A stretch of DNA of 54,522 nt from Aggregatilineales bacterium (lineage in GTDB: Bacteria > Chloroflexota > Anaerolineae > Aggregatilineales > Phototrophicaceae): NCBI GenBank assembly GCA_029975765.1, contig JARKOK010000187.1:1-54522 (forward strand), given 5' to 3'. The position numbers were made by a program, and so were the translations under genes. The notes beneath the pieces were generated by a model, which did no database searches, was not told where the DNA came from, and worked only from the letters and a program-made list of their open reading frames with translations. Below, piece by piece: positions 16,519-25,120 of the stretch. Within the stretch, counting starts at the first letter, position 1. Every line of letters starts with the position of its first letter.

Positions 16519-18861
16519 TTAGTCCACGCGGACGGCGCTGGTGAACACTTTTGTCACCGGCGCGGCCTCACCCACGATCTCGAACGTGCCGTTTAACCGG
16601 ATGTCCACCGCCGACGCGCCCACCATCACCTGCACGGTGCCGGGTTCCACGACAAACTGCATGTCGTGGTTGTAGAAACCCAGCAGATTCACCGGCAGTT
16701 CGAAGGTCACGGTGCGGGTTTCGCCGGGGGACAGCGCCACCCGCTTAAAGCCTTTCAGTTCCTTCACCGGACGGGTGACAGCCGCCGAGGGCACATGCAC
16801 GTATAACTGCACCACTTCTTCGCCGGCGCGCGCCCCACTGTTGCACACATCGGCGCGAATGACTACCGTATCGCCGGCCCGCGCCTGCGGCGTTTCAATC
16901 CGCAGATTGGCATAGTCGAAGGTGGTATAACTCAGGCCGTAACCAAACGGATACAGCGGCTTGCTGCTCGTCTCAACATAATCGCCCTTCCAGTGCGACC
17001 GCCCGCCGGACGGCTTGTGGCCGTAGTACACCGGCACCTGTCCCACATCTGCCGGGAAGCTCATCGGCAGCCGCCCGCCGGGATTCACGTCGCCGAACAA
17101 CACATCGGCAATCGCGCCCGCCCCTTCTTCCCCGGGGAACCACGCTTCCAGAATCGCCGGCAGATCGTCTGCCATCCAGCCCAGCGTCACCGGACGACCG
17201 GTAACCAGCACCAGCACGACCGGTTTGCCAGTGTCATAAATCGCTTTGACCAGGTCGGCCTGCACGCCGGGCAGATCAAGTTCGGCGCGGTCGCGGGCTT
17301 CGCCGGAAGTGCAGTCGTCGGTCAGGCCGGCTTTATCGCCCATGACCAGCACCACCACATCCGACTGCTGCGCCGCTGCCACCGCTTCGGCAAAACCCTG
17401 GCGGGACTCATCACGCACGCCGCAGCCCTGCGCGTACCGGACAGCCGTCTGAGGTGACACGGCGCTTTTGATGGCTGTTAGGACGCTGACCACCTCGATA
17501 AAATCCTTCATCTCGGTGATGTGATCCGGCAGCGCCTGGCCGAATGGGTTCTTGTGGCGCGTTTCCAGCAGCGTTTCGATATGCGCCGGGTACGAATAAT
17601 CGCCAAACAAATGCCGCACCTGATCGGCGTTCGGGCCGATGACGGCCAGCGAACCGATGTCTTTTGCCAGCGGCAGCAGGCCGCCGTCGTTCTTCAGCAG
17701 CACGATGGATTTCTGCGCGATTTCCCGCGCCAGTTGGCGCTGCGGCGGCGTGTCAAATATTACGCTGCTGGCCTCTACATACGGATTTTCAAACAGGCCG
17801 AGCGTGAACTTCTGCGCCAGCACGCGGCTCACGGCCACGTCCACCAGCGATTCGCGCACCAGACCGCGCTCCACCGCCTCGCGCAGCGGGTCGCCATAAC
17901 AGTTGGTGCTGGGCAGTTCCACGTCAATTCCGGCTTCCAGCGCCAGCCGGGCGGCTTCGGCTTTGTCGTTCGTTAGCTGGTGATATTCCAGCAGCATATT
18001 GATGGCGAAGTAGTCCGACACCACCGTGCCGTCAAAACCCCACTCATCACGCAGGATGTCCGTCAGCAGTTCCTTCGAACCGCCGCACGGCACGCCGTCG
18101 AGTTCATGGTAGGCGTTCATCAGCGAGGCAAGTCCCGCCTCTTTCACCGCCGCCTCAAAGGTGTGCAGATACACTTCGCGCAGTTCACGCGGGGGGATAT
18201 GCGCCGGCGCCCAGTTCATGCCACCTTCCGACAGGCCGTAGCCGACAAAGTGTTTGGCGGTCGCCACGATGCCGCGCTTTAAATCCACGCCCTGCAAGCC
18301 CTTCACATAACTGTTGCCCATCTGCGCCACCAGATACGGGTCTTCGCCAAACGTTTCTTCCACCCGTCCCCAGCGCGCATCCCGCGCCACATCAATCACC
18401 GGCGCGAGCGCGTGGTGCGCCCCGACCGAACGCATCTGCTCCCGGATGACGGTCGTCATCGCCTCGACCAGCTCCGGTTCCCAGGTGCTTGCCACCCCGA
18501 TCGCCTGCGGGAACACCGTCGCACCGTAGGCCATGTACCCGGCGCAGCATTCCTCATGGATGACGGCAGGAATTTTCAGGCGAGTCGTATCCTGCAAGAA
18601 TTTCTGGATGGCATTTGCCAGTTCAGCCGCCTGGCGCGGCTTTAGATTGCTGGCGCCGCCCAGGCGTGTCACCTGACCCACGCCGTGCGCCATCAAGCGG
18701 CGCGCCTTTTCCAGCGAGAAGCTCAGGCCGTCCAGCACTTCATAAACCCAGTAGCTGCCTAACTGGGCAATTTTTTCGTCCAGCGTCATGCGGGACAGCA
18801 GATCAGCGACGCGCTCGTCAACTGAACGGGATGCATCTGAATACAAGTGATGACTGGTCAT
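16519..18861 (-). CDS. GH3-family beta-glucosidase
   Basis: 780 residues with no signal peptide, hence cytoplasmic. The order is N-terminal TIM-barrel (about 30-330) with the KHFVGYG segment and the catalytic Asp in GTVVSDYF, then the alpha/beta sandwich (about 380-600) with LLKNDGGLLPL and GPNAD, then the fibronectin-III-like domain (about 650-760) with AGEEVVQLYVHVP. It hydrolyses terminal beta-linked glucose (or xylose) from oligosaccharides taken into the cell. It lies downstream of lacI on the same strand, where a sugar importer would be expected, but only a permease remnant is present. It is probably controlled by LacI through read-through from the operator-bearing promoter at 20192-20240. 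Confidence 0.95.
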   Translation of the reverse strand: MTSHHLYSDASRSVDERVADLLSRMTLDEKIAQLGSYWVYEVLDGLSFSLEKARRLMAHGVGQVTRLGGASNLKPRQAAELANAIQKFLQDTTRLKIPAVIHEECCAGYMAYGATVFPQAIGVASTWEPELVEAMTTVIREQMRSVGAHHALAPVIDVARDARWGRVEETFGEDPYLVAQMGNSYVKGLQGVDLKRGIVATAKHFVGYGLSEGGMNWAPAHIPPRELREVYLHTFEAAVKEAGLASLMNAYHELDGVPCGGSKELLTDILRDEWGFDGTVVSDYFAINMLLEYHQLTNDKAEAARLALEAGIDVELPSTNCYGDPLREAVERGLVRESLVDVAVSRVLAQKFTLGLFENPYVEASSVIFDTPPQRQLAREIAQKSIVLLKNDGGLLPLAKDIGSLAVIGPNADQVRHLFGDYSYPAHIETLLETRHKNPFGQALPDHITEMKDFIEVVSVLTAIKSAVSPQTAVRYAQGCGVRDESRQGFAEAVAAAQQSDVVVLVMGDKAGLTDDCTSGEARDRAELDLPGVQADLVKAIYDTGKPVVLVLVTGRPVTLGWMADDLPAILEAWFPGEEGAGAIADVLFGDVNPGGRLPMSFPADVGQVPVYYGHKPSGGRSHWKGDYVETSSKPLYPFGYGLSYTTFDYANLRIETPQARAGDTVVIRADVCNSGARAGEEVVQLYVHVPSAAVTRPVKELKGFKRVALSPGETRTVTFELPVNLLGFYNHDMQFVVEPGTVQVMVGASAVDIRLNGTFEIVGEAAPVTKVFTSAVRVD

Positions 18862-18898
18862 GGAAACCTTGCCTTTATCATTTATATAGTGCGGCGGA

Positions 18899-19040
18899 TC
18901 ACCCCTTTAATTCACCACCCGTCAAACCTGTTACGATATATTTTTCCGCGTACAGGTAGAAAACCACCGCCGGAATGATGAGCAGGGTGACATATGCCAT
19001 TATACGCGCATAATCCGCAGGACGTTGGTGAACTCCTTTC
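18899..19040 (-). pseudogene. Remnant of a sugar ABC permease (MalG-type C-terminus)
   Basis: Between lacI and GH3 the minus strand holds a clean ribosome site (GAAAGGAG, 19040-19033) directly after the lacI stop, but no full gene follows. Instead a frame ending at 18899 encodes one hydrophobic helix and the tail YAEKYIVTGLTGGELKG. That is the typical last segment of a MalG-type permease (compare YYIGGIIGSGMKG at the end of the permease at 53267-54175). An ATG at 19000 could still give a 33-residue peptide. The simplest reading is a deletion fusing the start region of one transporter gene to the end of the last permease gene. The substrate-binding protein and permeases of a LacI-controlled importer are therefore missing here. 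Confidence 0.75.
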
Positions 19041-19043
19041 CGC

Positions 19044-20108
19044 TCAGGCGTTGATGTGAATAGACGGGCGCTCCGTTGGTGCCGGAGGCTGGCAGGATTC
19101 GCGGATAACCAGTTCGGTAGGCAGGACAATCCGTTTCACCGGGCTGTCCTGTTCATCAATGGATTCCAGCAGCATCCGGGCGGCAAGCTGTGCCATATCG
19201 AGCAGCGGCTGTCGCACGCTGGTCAGCGCCGGATGCATATACGCACACTGTGGAACATCGTCAAAACCGGCGACGGACAAATCACCCGGTATCTGAAGTC
19301 CCCGACTGCGGGCGACATCATAAACGGCAAAGGCCATCAGGTCGTTGGCGGCAAAAATCGCGGTGGGCGGCTGCGGCAGATCGAGCAGCGCCAGTGTCGC
19401 CGCGTAACCGGAGCGATACTGGTAATCACCGGGTTGAATCAAAGCCGGATCGAGCGGCAGGCCGTAGGCGGCCAGCGCCGCCCTATATGCCTCCAGCCGT
19501 TCCGCCGCGCTGATAAAATCCGACCGTCCGGTGATAAAACCAATACGGCGGTGTCCCAGTTCGATCAGGTAGCGCATCACATCATACGCGCCCTGCCAGC
19601 TGGTGGTCGTGATCGTCGGACTAAAGTCGTCAAACTGCTGGTGATCGCAGACGATAACGTAGGGGAAACGCCGCTTATGAAGCTGCTGCAAATACGTCGT
19701 AGGCCCCAGCGGAATCAGCATCATCAGGCCATCCACCATGCCATGTGTCAGGATGTCAACATAAATTGCTTCTTTATGGTGGTGGCCGTGAGTGGTGTGC
19801 AGCACCAGCTCGTATTCAGCATGAGCCAGAGCTTCATCTATGCTCTGCACTACCTGCGCCGTATAGGGATTGCCGAGGTCATGGACGATCAGGCCGATTA
19901 CCTGCGAGTGGCCGCCCGCCAGACTGCGAGCTTGCAGGTTGACGCTGTACCCCAGCCGCTCCATCGCTGCCAGCACGCGCTGGCGTTTATCCGGCCTGAC
20001 ATGCTGGTAATCGTTTAAAACACGCGATACGGTTGCATAAGACACGTTGGCTTCGCGCGCCACATCCTTAATCGTGGCGCTGCGGGGTTTGCCCGATTTT
20101 TCCGTCAT
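19044..20108 (-). CDS. LacI-family transcriptional repressor
   Basis: 354 residues. The N-terminal HTH and hinge have ATIKDVAREANVSYATVSRV and the hinge helix NLQARSLAGG. A periplasmic-binding-protein-like sugar domain follows (GLIVHDLGNPYTAQVVQSID; PTAIFAANDLMAFAVYDVAR; VAGFDDVPQCAYMHPALTSV). It probably senses a beta-glucoside or its product, given GH3 downstream. The start follows AAGGAT. It is very likely autorepressed, since two operators cover its promoter. A C-terminal extension of about 20 residues (CQPPAPTERPSIHINA) is poorly conserved. Confidence 0.94.
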   Translation of the reverse strand: MTEKSGKPRSATIKDVAREANVSYATVSRVLNDYQHVRPDKRQRVLAAMERLGYSVNLQARSLAGGHSQVIGLIVHDLGNPYTAQVVQSIDEALAHAEYELVLHTTHGHHHKEAIYVDILTHGMVDGLMMLIPLGPTTYLQQLHKRRFPYVIVCDHQQFDDFSPTITTTSWQGAYDVMRYLIELGHRRIGFITGRSDFISAAERLEAYRAALAAYGLPLDPALIQPGDYQYRSGYAATLALLDLPQPPTAIFAANDLMAFAVYDVARSRGLQIPGDLSVAGFDDVPQCAYMHPALTSVRQPLLDMAQLAARMLLESIDEQDSPVKRIVLPTELVIRESCQPPAPTERPSIHINA

Positions 20109-20191
20109 AGACGATCCTTCGTCAAACGACCAGTTGGGCTAATCTTTTTGGAGCGCAGAAAAAAACCCATGATCAAACAACTGAATCATTC

Positions 20192-20240
20192 TTGAAAACG
20201 TTTACAAAATAAGTGTAGCGCAGATTGAAAACGTTGTCAA
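20192..20240 (-). promoter_or_regulatory. lacI promoter with two LacI-type operators
   Basis: Minus-strand promoter: -35 TTGACA (20240-20235), 17-base spacer, -10 TACACT (20217-20212). Operator O2, TTGAAAACGTTGTCAA (20225-20240), covers the -35. Operator O1, TTGAAAACGTTTACAA (20192-20207), lies over the expected start site. Both share the AACGTT centre typical of LacI/GalR sites. Their centres are 33 bp apart, three helical turns, on the same face. Confidence 0.85.
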
Positions 20241-20271
20241 ACAAGTCACGGCAGTCGCGGCTGTCTGTGTT

Positions 20272-20473
20272 AACGTCAGTTAGGGATAAGGGATTTGCGC
20301 CTTTTGCCCTCATCCCCCGGCCCCTTCCGATCCGCGTCAGGGCGAAGGGGAGAATTCGGATCAGGAGCGGTCTTCAAGTCCCTCGCCATGAGGGAGAGGG
20401 CGACTCGAATGGGGACGCATGTCCCCTGAGAGAAGTCGGGTGAGGGCTATAAACGTTATCCCTAACTGATGTT
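20272..20473. mobile_element. MITE-like element with 14-bp perfect terminal inverted repeats
   Basis: TCAGTTAGGGATAA at 20276-20289 is exactly repeated in inverse orientation at 20456-20469, extending to about 18 bp with one mismatch. Inner sequence is also inversely symmetrical (CCCTCATCCC near the left end, GGGTGAGGG near the right) and includes a GTCCCTCGCC...GGGAGAGGGCGA hairpin. It is about 200 bp and holds no gene. The outer end falls in the promoter region of the GNAT gene: TAGAAT (20478-20483) could use sequence in the terminal repeat as its -35. No clear target duplication is seen. Confidence 0.7.
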
Positions 20474-20501
20474 GTGTTAGAATGCCGGGCAGGAGGCACA
20501 T

Positions 20502-21002
20502 ATGATGATCGAACAGTTTTCCAGCGACCATCCCCGGTGGGCAGCTTACCGGGCACACCTTGACCGGGTGCGGATGGCACGCTGGGCCGTAACCGCCGGC
20601 GGCCAGCCACTGGCGCAGACCTATTATCTGGGCGTGATGGTGGAGCAGGAGGTCGTAGGGCATCTCTCGCTGCTGCGACAGCCGCTTACCCTGCCAGCCG
20701 CCGGTGACCAGCCGCCCGCGCCGGTAAGCCGGCCTGATGGCACCCCACTGGACGAACTATTCGTGCAGACCTTCGCTGTAGATACCGGACACCGCCGCCG
20801 GGGATATGGTCGTGCGCTCCAGCAGGCTGCGCTGCAACTGGCGCGTGATCTGGGCGTGTACCAACTGCGGTCGTGGTCGTCCTACGATCACCCGGAGAAC
20901 TACGCGCTGAAACTACGCCTGGGCTTCGCGGCCTGTCCGGCGGTTTTCGAGACGGATACGGGTCTTAAAGTAAGCGGTATATATTTTGTGAAAACGGTCT
21001 AA
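20502..21002 (+). CDS. GNAT-family N-acetyltransferase
   Basis: 166 residues. The acetyl-CoA binding motif is HRRRGYGRALQQAAL (about 101-115), with the following strand and loop (YQLRSWSSYDHPENYALKLRLGF) typical of GNAT. Substrate unknown. It has a strong ribosome site, AGGAGG at 20491-20496; ATG 20502 or 20505 could be used. It stands alone just downstream of the MITE-like element. Confidence 0.88.
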   Translation: MMIEQFSSDHPRWAAYRAHLDRVRMARWAVTAGGQPLAQTYYLGVMVEQEVVGHLSLLRQPLTLPAAGDQPPAPVSRPDGTPLDELFVQTFAVDTGHRRRGYGRALQQAALQLARDLGVYQLRSWSSYDHPENYALKLRLGFAACPAVFETDTGLKVSGIYFVKTV

Positions 21003-21016
21003 CAGGCCGCGCCAGG

Positions 21017-21421
21017 TTATTTTTGAACCTGCACCCGCGCGTCCTTAAGAACGGAAGCGGCACTACCGGAACGAGGTCGCATGGTCTTAACCGCCAGCAC
21101 AGGGCGACTCCGGCTGAGATGCACCACCCGCAGCCCTTGCTCGACAATCAGCCGTTCAACATACGGGTTGCTAATCACCGGCATAGCAACTGATTGATCG
21201 CCGTGCAGCAGTTCAAAGTGATAGATGTTGATACGGCGGGAGCCACCAAGCCAGTGATGTTCGAGCAGGACGATATTTTTGGACTTCCACCCCATAAACA
21301 GGGCGGTCGCCAGCGCATCGCCTCCGGCGTAGGGTTCGGACTGTGGGTGCCAGTGGCGGTAGGTGTCTATAAAGTCTTCTTCAATGGCAAACAACCCGTT
21401 GTCTACGGTATAGTCAGTCAT
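21017..21421 (-). CDS. Unknown small protein, RHWHP/GGDAL family, copy A
   Basis: About 134 residues from the ATG at 21421; a GTG at 21430 is also possible. I do not recognise a named family. It is a clear paralogue of the protein at 22492-22848: both share YRHWHPxSExYxGGDAL, an aromatic/His-rich middle (YHFELLHGD / YHFELSRDG) and PVIxNPYVxRIV. This copy adds a basic Ser/Arg C-terminal tail. It is soluble, with no signal or membrane helix. The two copies flank the deacetylase gene and point the same way. The conserved His and Trp residues suggest metal or ligand binding. Confidence 0.75.
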   Translation of the reverse strand: MTDYTVDNGLFAIEEDFIDTYRHWHPQSEPYAGGDALATALFMGWKSKNIVLLEHHWLGGSRRINIYHFELLHGDQSVAMPVISNPYVERLIVEQGLRVVHLSRSRPVLAVKTMRPRSGSAASVLKDARVQVQK

Positions 21422-21599
21422 ATCGTTCACCCTTTACCAAACTACGTATCTCTGTACTGGATGTAAGTGCTATGTTCGAGAACGATATTCGATGTGATTT
21501 CCCGTTTGAAAAATCATACACCGACTCTAGAAAAATTGTAATTATCCAAACTGCACAATCGAATCTTATTCGTAAATGTATTCTTGTGACCTGTACACC

Positions 21600-22508
21600 A
21601 TGAAGGTCTTTTACAGCGATCACTTTGTGCTGCCCCTGCCCCCGGAACACCGCTTCCCGATGCGGAAGTACCAACTGCTGCGTGAATGGGTGCAGGCGGA
21701 AGGCATCGTCGCGCCGGATGATCTGTGTATACCGGAAGCCGCCGCTGACGCCGATATTCTGCGGGCGCATGACGCCGACTATTTAGAGCGGGTGACCACC
21801 GGCAGCCTTACCCCCGCCGAAATCCGGCGCATCGGTTTTCCCTGGTCGCCGGCGATGGTCGAGCGGTCGCGGCGCTCGTCCGGCGGCACAATAGGCGCGT
21901 GCCGCTGCGCGCTGGCCGACGGCGCGGCGGTGAATCTGGCGGGCGGCACGCATCACGCCCACCACGATCACGGCGCGGGGTACTGCGTCTTCAACGACAG
22001 CGCGATTGCCGCCCGCGCCATGCAGGCGGAAGGCCGCGTGCGCCGCGTGGTTATCCTGGACTGCGACGTGCATCAGGGCGATGGTACGGCGGCGATCTTC
22101 GCGGGCGATACTTCGGTCTTCACCTTTTCGATTCATGGCGCGAAAAACTTCCCGTTCCGCAAAATGCGGAGCGACCTGGACGTGGAACTGGACGATGGCA
22201 CGGGCGACGACGAATACCTGGCGCTGCTGGAAGAAGGCGTCCAGCGGGCGCTGGCGCTGGCGTGCGCCGATCTGGCGATTTACCTGGCCGGGGCTGACCC
22301 CTACCGGGATGACCGGCTGGGACGGCTGGCGCTGACGATGGATGGGCTGGCCCGACGCGACCGCTTAATCTTCGACCTGTGCCGCCATTGGCGGCTGCCG
22401 GTGGCCGTCGTCATGGCCGGCGGCTACGCGCGGCGGGTTGAAGAGGTGGCGGCCATTCACCTGCAAACGGTGCGCCTGGCTGCCGAATACGCTACCGCGT
22501 GGGTCTGA
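21600..22508 (+). CDS. Histone-deacetylase-superfamily amidohydrolase
   Basis: About 302 residues from the ATG at 21600. It shows the arginase/HDAC fold motifs: the tandem His in GGTHHAHHDHGAGYCVFND, zinc ligands in LDCDVHQGDG, and the third zinc Asp in LAGADPYRDDRLG. Bacterial members deacetylate small molecules such as acetylated polyamines, or proteins such as acetyl-CoA synthetase (AcuC). The actual substrate is unknown. Its 3' end overlaps the convergent gene by 17 bases. A divergent pair with copy A and overlap with copy B suggest these three genes form a unit. Confidence 0.9.
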   Translation: MKVFYSDHFVLPLPPEHRFPMRKYQLLREWVQAEGIVAPDDLCIPEAAADADILRAHDADYLERVTTGSLTPAEIRRIGFPWSPAMVERSRRSSGGTIGACRCALADGAAVNLAGGTHHAHHDHGAGYCVFNDSAIAARAMQAEGRVRRVVILDCDVHQGDGTAAIFAGDTSVFTFSIHGAKNFPFRKMRSDLDVELDDGTGDDEYLALLEEGVQRALALACADLAIYLAGADPYRDDRLGRLALTMDGLARRDRLIFDLCRHWRLPVAVVMAGGYARRVEEVAAIHLQTVRLAAEYATAWV

Positions 22509-22848
22509 GCCGGTGGCTGGGATCGCCATCGTCCACGACAACCGGCACCAGAGTCGCCGGCATTTCGCGCACGATGCGGTTCACATACGGGTTGCGGATC
22601 ACCGGCATGACCATCGTTTCGCCGTCCCGGCTGAGTTCGAAGTGATACACCAACACGCTGCGCACGCCGGCGTGCCAGTATTCTTCGTATTTCACCTCAG
22701 GGTTCATCTGCCAGCCGTTTTCCAGCGCCGTGAATAATGCATCGCCCCCGGTATACTTCTCCGACCCTGGATGCCAGTGCCGGATCATATCCATATAGGC
22801 GTAGTGCCAGTTTGAGATGTTTGGGTCTGTTTCCACGACAATATCCAT
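22492..22848 (-). CDS. Unknown small protein, RHWHP/GGDAL family, copy B
   Basis: 118 residues, paralogous to the protein at 21017-21421, sharing IRHWHPGSEKYTGGDAL, VYHFELSRDG and PVIRNPYVNRIV. No family assigned. The C-terminus is divergent, and its last codons overlap the end of the deacetylase gene on the other strand by 17 bases. It has no signal peptide or membrane helix. The retained gene length and motifs argue that both copies are functional. Confidence 0.72.
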   Translation of the reverse strand: MDIVVETDPNISNWHYAYMDMIRHWHPGSEKYTGGDALFTALENGWQMNPEVKYEEYWHAGVRSVLVYHFELSRDGETMVMPVIRNPYVNRIVREMPATLVPVVVDDGDPSHRLRPTR

Positions 22849-22981
22849 TTAATCGCACAGTCTTTAAAACTGTACCCGGCGAACATTAACAGTTTGTAGT
22901 TCTTCAGTGAAAACAATATTAATTATAACGATAGAATATGCACACGACAATACGTAGTTTGGCCCATTTGTGATAGGTCAA

Positions 22982-23009
22982 TTGACGCTGTGCCGGGGGC
23001 GGCTATAAT
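22982..23009 (+). promoter_or_regulatory. Promoter of asnS
   Basis: -35 TTGACG (22982-22987), 16-base spacer, -10 TATAAT (23004-23009), 40 bases before the start codon. Confidence 0.75.
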
Positions 23010-23049
23010 CAGACGCATCTCATTCCAACTACCATGAAGGATAAGCGTA

Positions 23050-24387
23050 GTGGCAACGATCATCAACATCCGCGATATAGCCCGCTATGACGGGCAGGAA
23101 GTAACCCTGCGCGGCTGGGTCTATAACCGCACCGACAAAGGCAAACTGCAATTCATTCAACTGCGCGACGGCACGGGCATCACCCAGTGTGTCGCTTTTA
23201 AAAGGGAAATGGCTGAAGCGGAATTTGAGATTGCGGGCAAGCTGACGCAGGAGTCATCCATTATCGTGACTGGCAGCGTCCGCAAGGATGATCGCGCCCC
23301 CGGCGTTCCCGGCGGATTTGAGCTGGGCATCAAGTCCTTGCAGCTCATCCAGATGGCCGACGAATACCCGATCACACCGAAAGAACACGGCGTGGAATTC
23401 CTGATGGACAACCGCCACCTGTGGCTGCGTTCCACGCGCCAGTGGGCGATTTTACGGATTCGTGCCACCATCGTGCGCGAAATCCGCAACTGGCTGGACA
23501 ACCACGATTATATGCTGGTGGATACGCCCATCCTGACGCCAGCCGCCGGTGAGGATACCACCACGCTGTTCAGCATTGATTACTTTGGCGAACCGGCCTT
23601 CCTGGCGCAGACCGGACAGTTATATAACGAAGCCAACATGGCCGCGTTTGGCAAGGTGTACTGCTTCGGGCCGACCTTCCGCGCCGAGAAATCCAAGACG
23701 CGCCGCCACCTCATGGAATTCTGGATGCTGGAACCAGAGATGGCGTTCTTTTCGCTGGAAGACCTGATGGAGATGGAGGAGCAGTTCATCAGCCACATCG
23801 TGCAGACGGTGCTGGAAAAACACCCCGAAGAACTGAAAATCCTCGAACGCGACACTACCGCCCTCCAGCGAGTCGTCGCGCCGTTTCCACGCATCAGCTA
23901 TGACGAAGCGGTGGAGCGTCTGAACCGACGCGCCGCCGAGATCGAAGACCCGGAATACCGCGCCCAGGTGCAGATCGAGTGGGGTACGGACTTCGGCAGC
24001 CCGCACGAAACCGAACTGACGCAGATGTTCGACAAGCCGGTGTTTGTCTACAACTTCCCGTCGGTGTTTAAGGCATTTTATATGCAGCCGGTGGAAGGCC
24101 GCCCGGAAGTGTGCCGCAGCGTGGATTTGCTCGCGCCGGAGGGATACGGTGAAATCACCGGTGGCAGCGAGCGCATTTACGAACAGGATTTGCTGGAAGA
24201 GCGCGTGCAGAAAATGGGCATCGGGCGCGAGGCGTATGCCTGGTATCTTGACCTGCGGCGTTTCGGCAGCGTGCCCCACGCCGGCTTTGGCCTGGGTCTG
24301 GAGCGCACCGTCGCCTGGGTTTGCGGCCTGCCGCACATCCGCGAAACCATCCCCTACGCGCGGATGCTGAACCGGAAATACCCGTAA
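23050..24387 (+). CDS. asnS: Asparagine-tRNA ligase
   Basis: A 445-residue class IIb synthetase that charges tRNA-Asn in the cytoplasm. An N-terminal OB-fold anticodon-binding domain (about 1-105: [26 protein letters not shown]) is followed by the catalytic domain with motif 2 ([25 protein letters not shown]) and motif 3 ([16 protein letters not shown]), quoted in part. In motif 2 [10 protein letters not shown] favours AsnRS over AspRS (which has RPEFTQ). The start is GTG after AAGGAT. It has its own promoter and is followed by an interspersed palindrome. Confidence 0.95.
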   Translation: MATIINIRDIARYDGQEVTLRGWVYNRTDKGKLQFIQLRDGTGITQCVAFKREMAEAEFEIAGKLTQESSIIVTGSVRKDDRAPGVPGGFELGIKSLQLIQMADEYPITPKEHGVEFLMDNRHLWLRSTRQWAILRIRATIVREIRNWLDNHDYMLVDTPILTPAAGEDTTTLFSIDYFGEPAFLAQTGQLYNEANMAAFGKVYCFGPTFRAEKSKTRRHLMEFWMLEPEMAFFSLEDLMEMEEQFISHIVQTVLEKHPEELKILERDTTALQRVVAPFPRISYDEAVERLNRRAAEIEDPEYRAQVQIEWGTDFGSPHETELTQMFDKPVFVYNFPSVFKAFYMQPVEGRPEVCRSVDLLAPEGYGEITGGSERIYEQDLLEERVQKMGIGREAYAWYLDLRRFGSVPHAGFGLGLERTVAWVCGLPHIRETIPYARMLNRKYP

Positions 24388-24394
24388 AAACACG

Positions 24395-24422
24395 GTAGGG
24401 GCACGGCGTGCCGTGCCCCTAC
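24395..24422. repeat. GTAGGGGC-type interspersed palindrome, copy 2
   Basis: A perfect 12-bp stem, GTAGGGGCACGG (24395-24406) with CCGTGCCCCTAC (24411-24422), loop CGTG. It lies just after asnS and could act as a transcript end, but there is no T-tract. Same family as copy 1. Confidence 0.85.
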
Positions 24423-24464
24423 GGAATATCACTACACCAAGCCGTTCTACTTCGCCTGGTGTGA

Positions 24465-24493
24465 TTGACGGCGGTGTCCGCTCCTGATACAAT
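24465..24493 (+). promoter_or_regulatory. Promoter of the DinB-family gene
   Basis: -35 TTGACG (24465-24470), 17-base spacer, -10 TACAAT (24488-24493). Confidence 0.7.
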
Positions 24494-24534
24494 CAGAACA
24501 TATATTCCACTTCATAAACTCAAGGAGCACACAC

Positions 24535-25041
24535 ATGGCACATCCACTGGTTGACCAGTTTCGTTTCACGCGCGGTGAATGGCTGCGTGGGCTGGAAGGC
24601 ATTTCGGACGAGGATGGGGCGCGGCACTTTGGGCCGATGAACTGCATTAGCTGGACGGTGGGGCATCTGGCGTGGCATGAACAGCGTTACTGGCTGCACC
24701 GTTCGCAAAATATCATCCTGTTTCCAAAACTGAATGATTTATTCGCTTATGGCGCGCCAATGAATACCCCGGTTCTGACCGAAATGCTGGACATCTGGCA
24801 TCAGGTGACACAGGCGGCGGATCCATTCCTGGATACACTGACAACCGATAAATTCCAGGAGGAGCTGCTGCACAATGGCAAGCCGGTGGGGCAAAGTATC
24901 GGCTCGGTCATGCGGCGTATCACTTACCATTACTGGTATCACATTGGGGAGATACAGGCTATCCGGCAAATGCTGGGACATGCCAATCTGCCGGAGTACG
25001 TTGGCGATATTGAAACCATCGCCCCATATCGCCCGGAATGA
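24535..25041 (+). CDS. DinB-family protein
   Basis: A 168-residue four-helix bundle of the DinB/YfiT superfamily. The three His expected to hold the metal are seen in VGHLAWHEQRYW and in the second-half YHYWYHIGEIQAIRQ. Members include thiol-dependent S-transferases acting with bacillithiol or mycothiol, and stress proteins of unknown function. A good ribosome site (AAGGAG, 24522-24527) and its own promoter indicate a single-gene unit. Confidence 0.9.
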   Translation: MAHPLVDQFRFTRGEWLRGLEGISDEDGARHFGPMNCISWTVGHLAWHEQRYWLHRSQNIILFPKLNDLFAYGAPMNTPVLTEMLDIWHQVTQAADPFLDTLTTDKFQEELLHNGKPVGQSIGSVMRRITYHYWYHIGEIQAIRQMLGHANLPEYVGDIETIAPYRPE

Positions 25042-25069
25042 CAGCCTGCATTCTCAAAACACAGTGTCG

Positions 25070-25100
25070 AAAAATGCGGGGGCGGTTTGTGAACCACCCC
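25070..25100 (-). terminator. Terminator between the DinB gene and 25121-25666
   Basis: On the minus strand GGGGTGGTT, loop CACA and AACCGCCCC (one A-C mismatch) are followed by CGCATTTTT. It lies 20 bases past the stop of the minus-strand gene and could also stop transcripts from DinB. Confidence 0.65.
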
Positions 25101-25120
25101 TGCTGTAATCATAAAGATGC

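Noticed and set aside
19001-19129. N-terminal part of the frame ending at 18899 as real protein
   Set aside because: It overlaps the end of lacI in another frame and has no resemblance to a permease; only the last 33-38 codons do.
19056-20018. Long plus-strand frame of 320 codons
   Set aside because: Shadow of lacI, whose motifs are unmistakable on the other strand.
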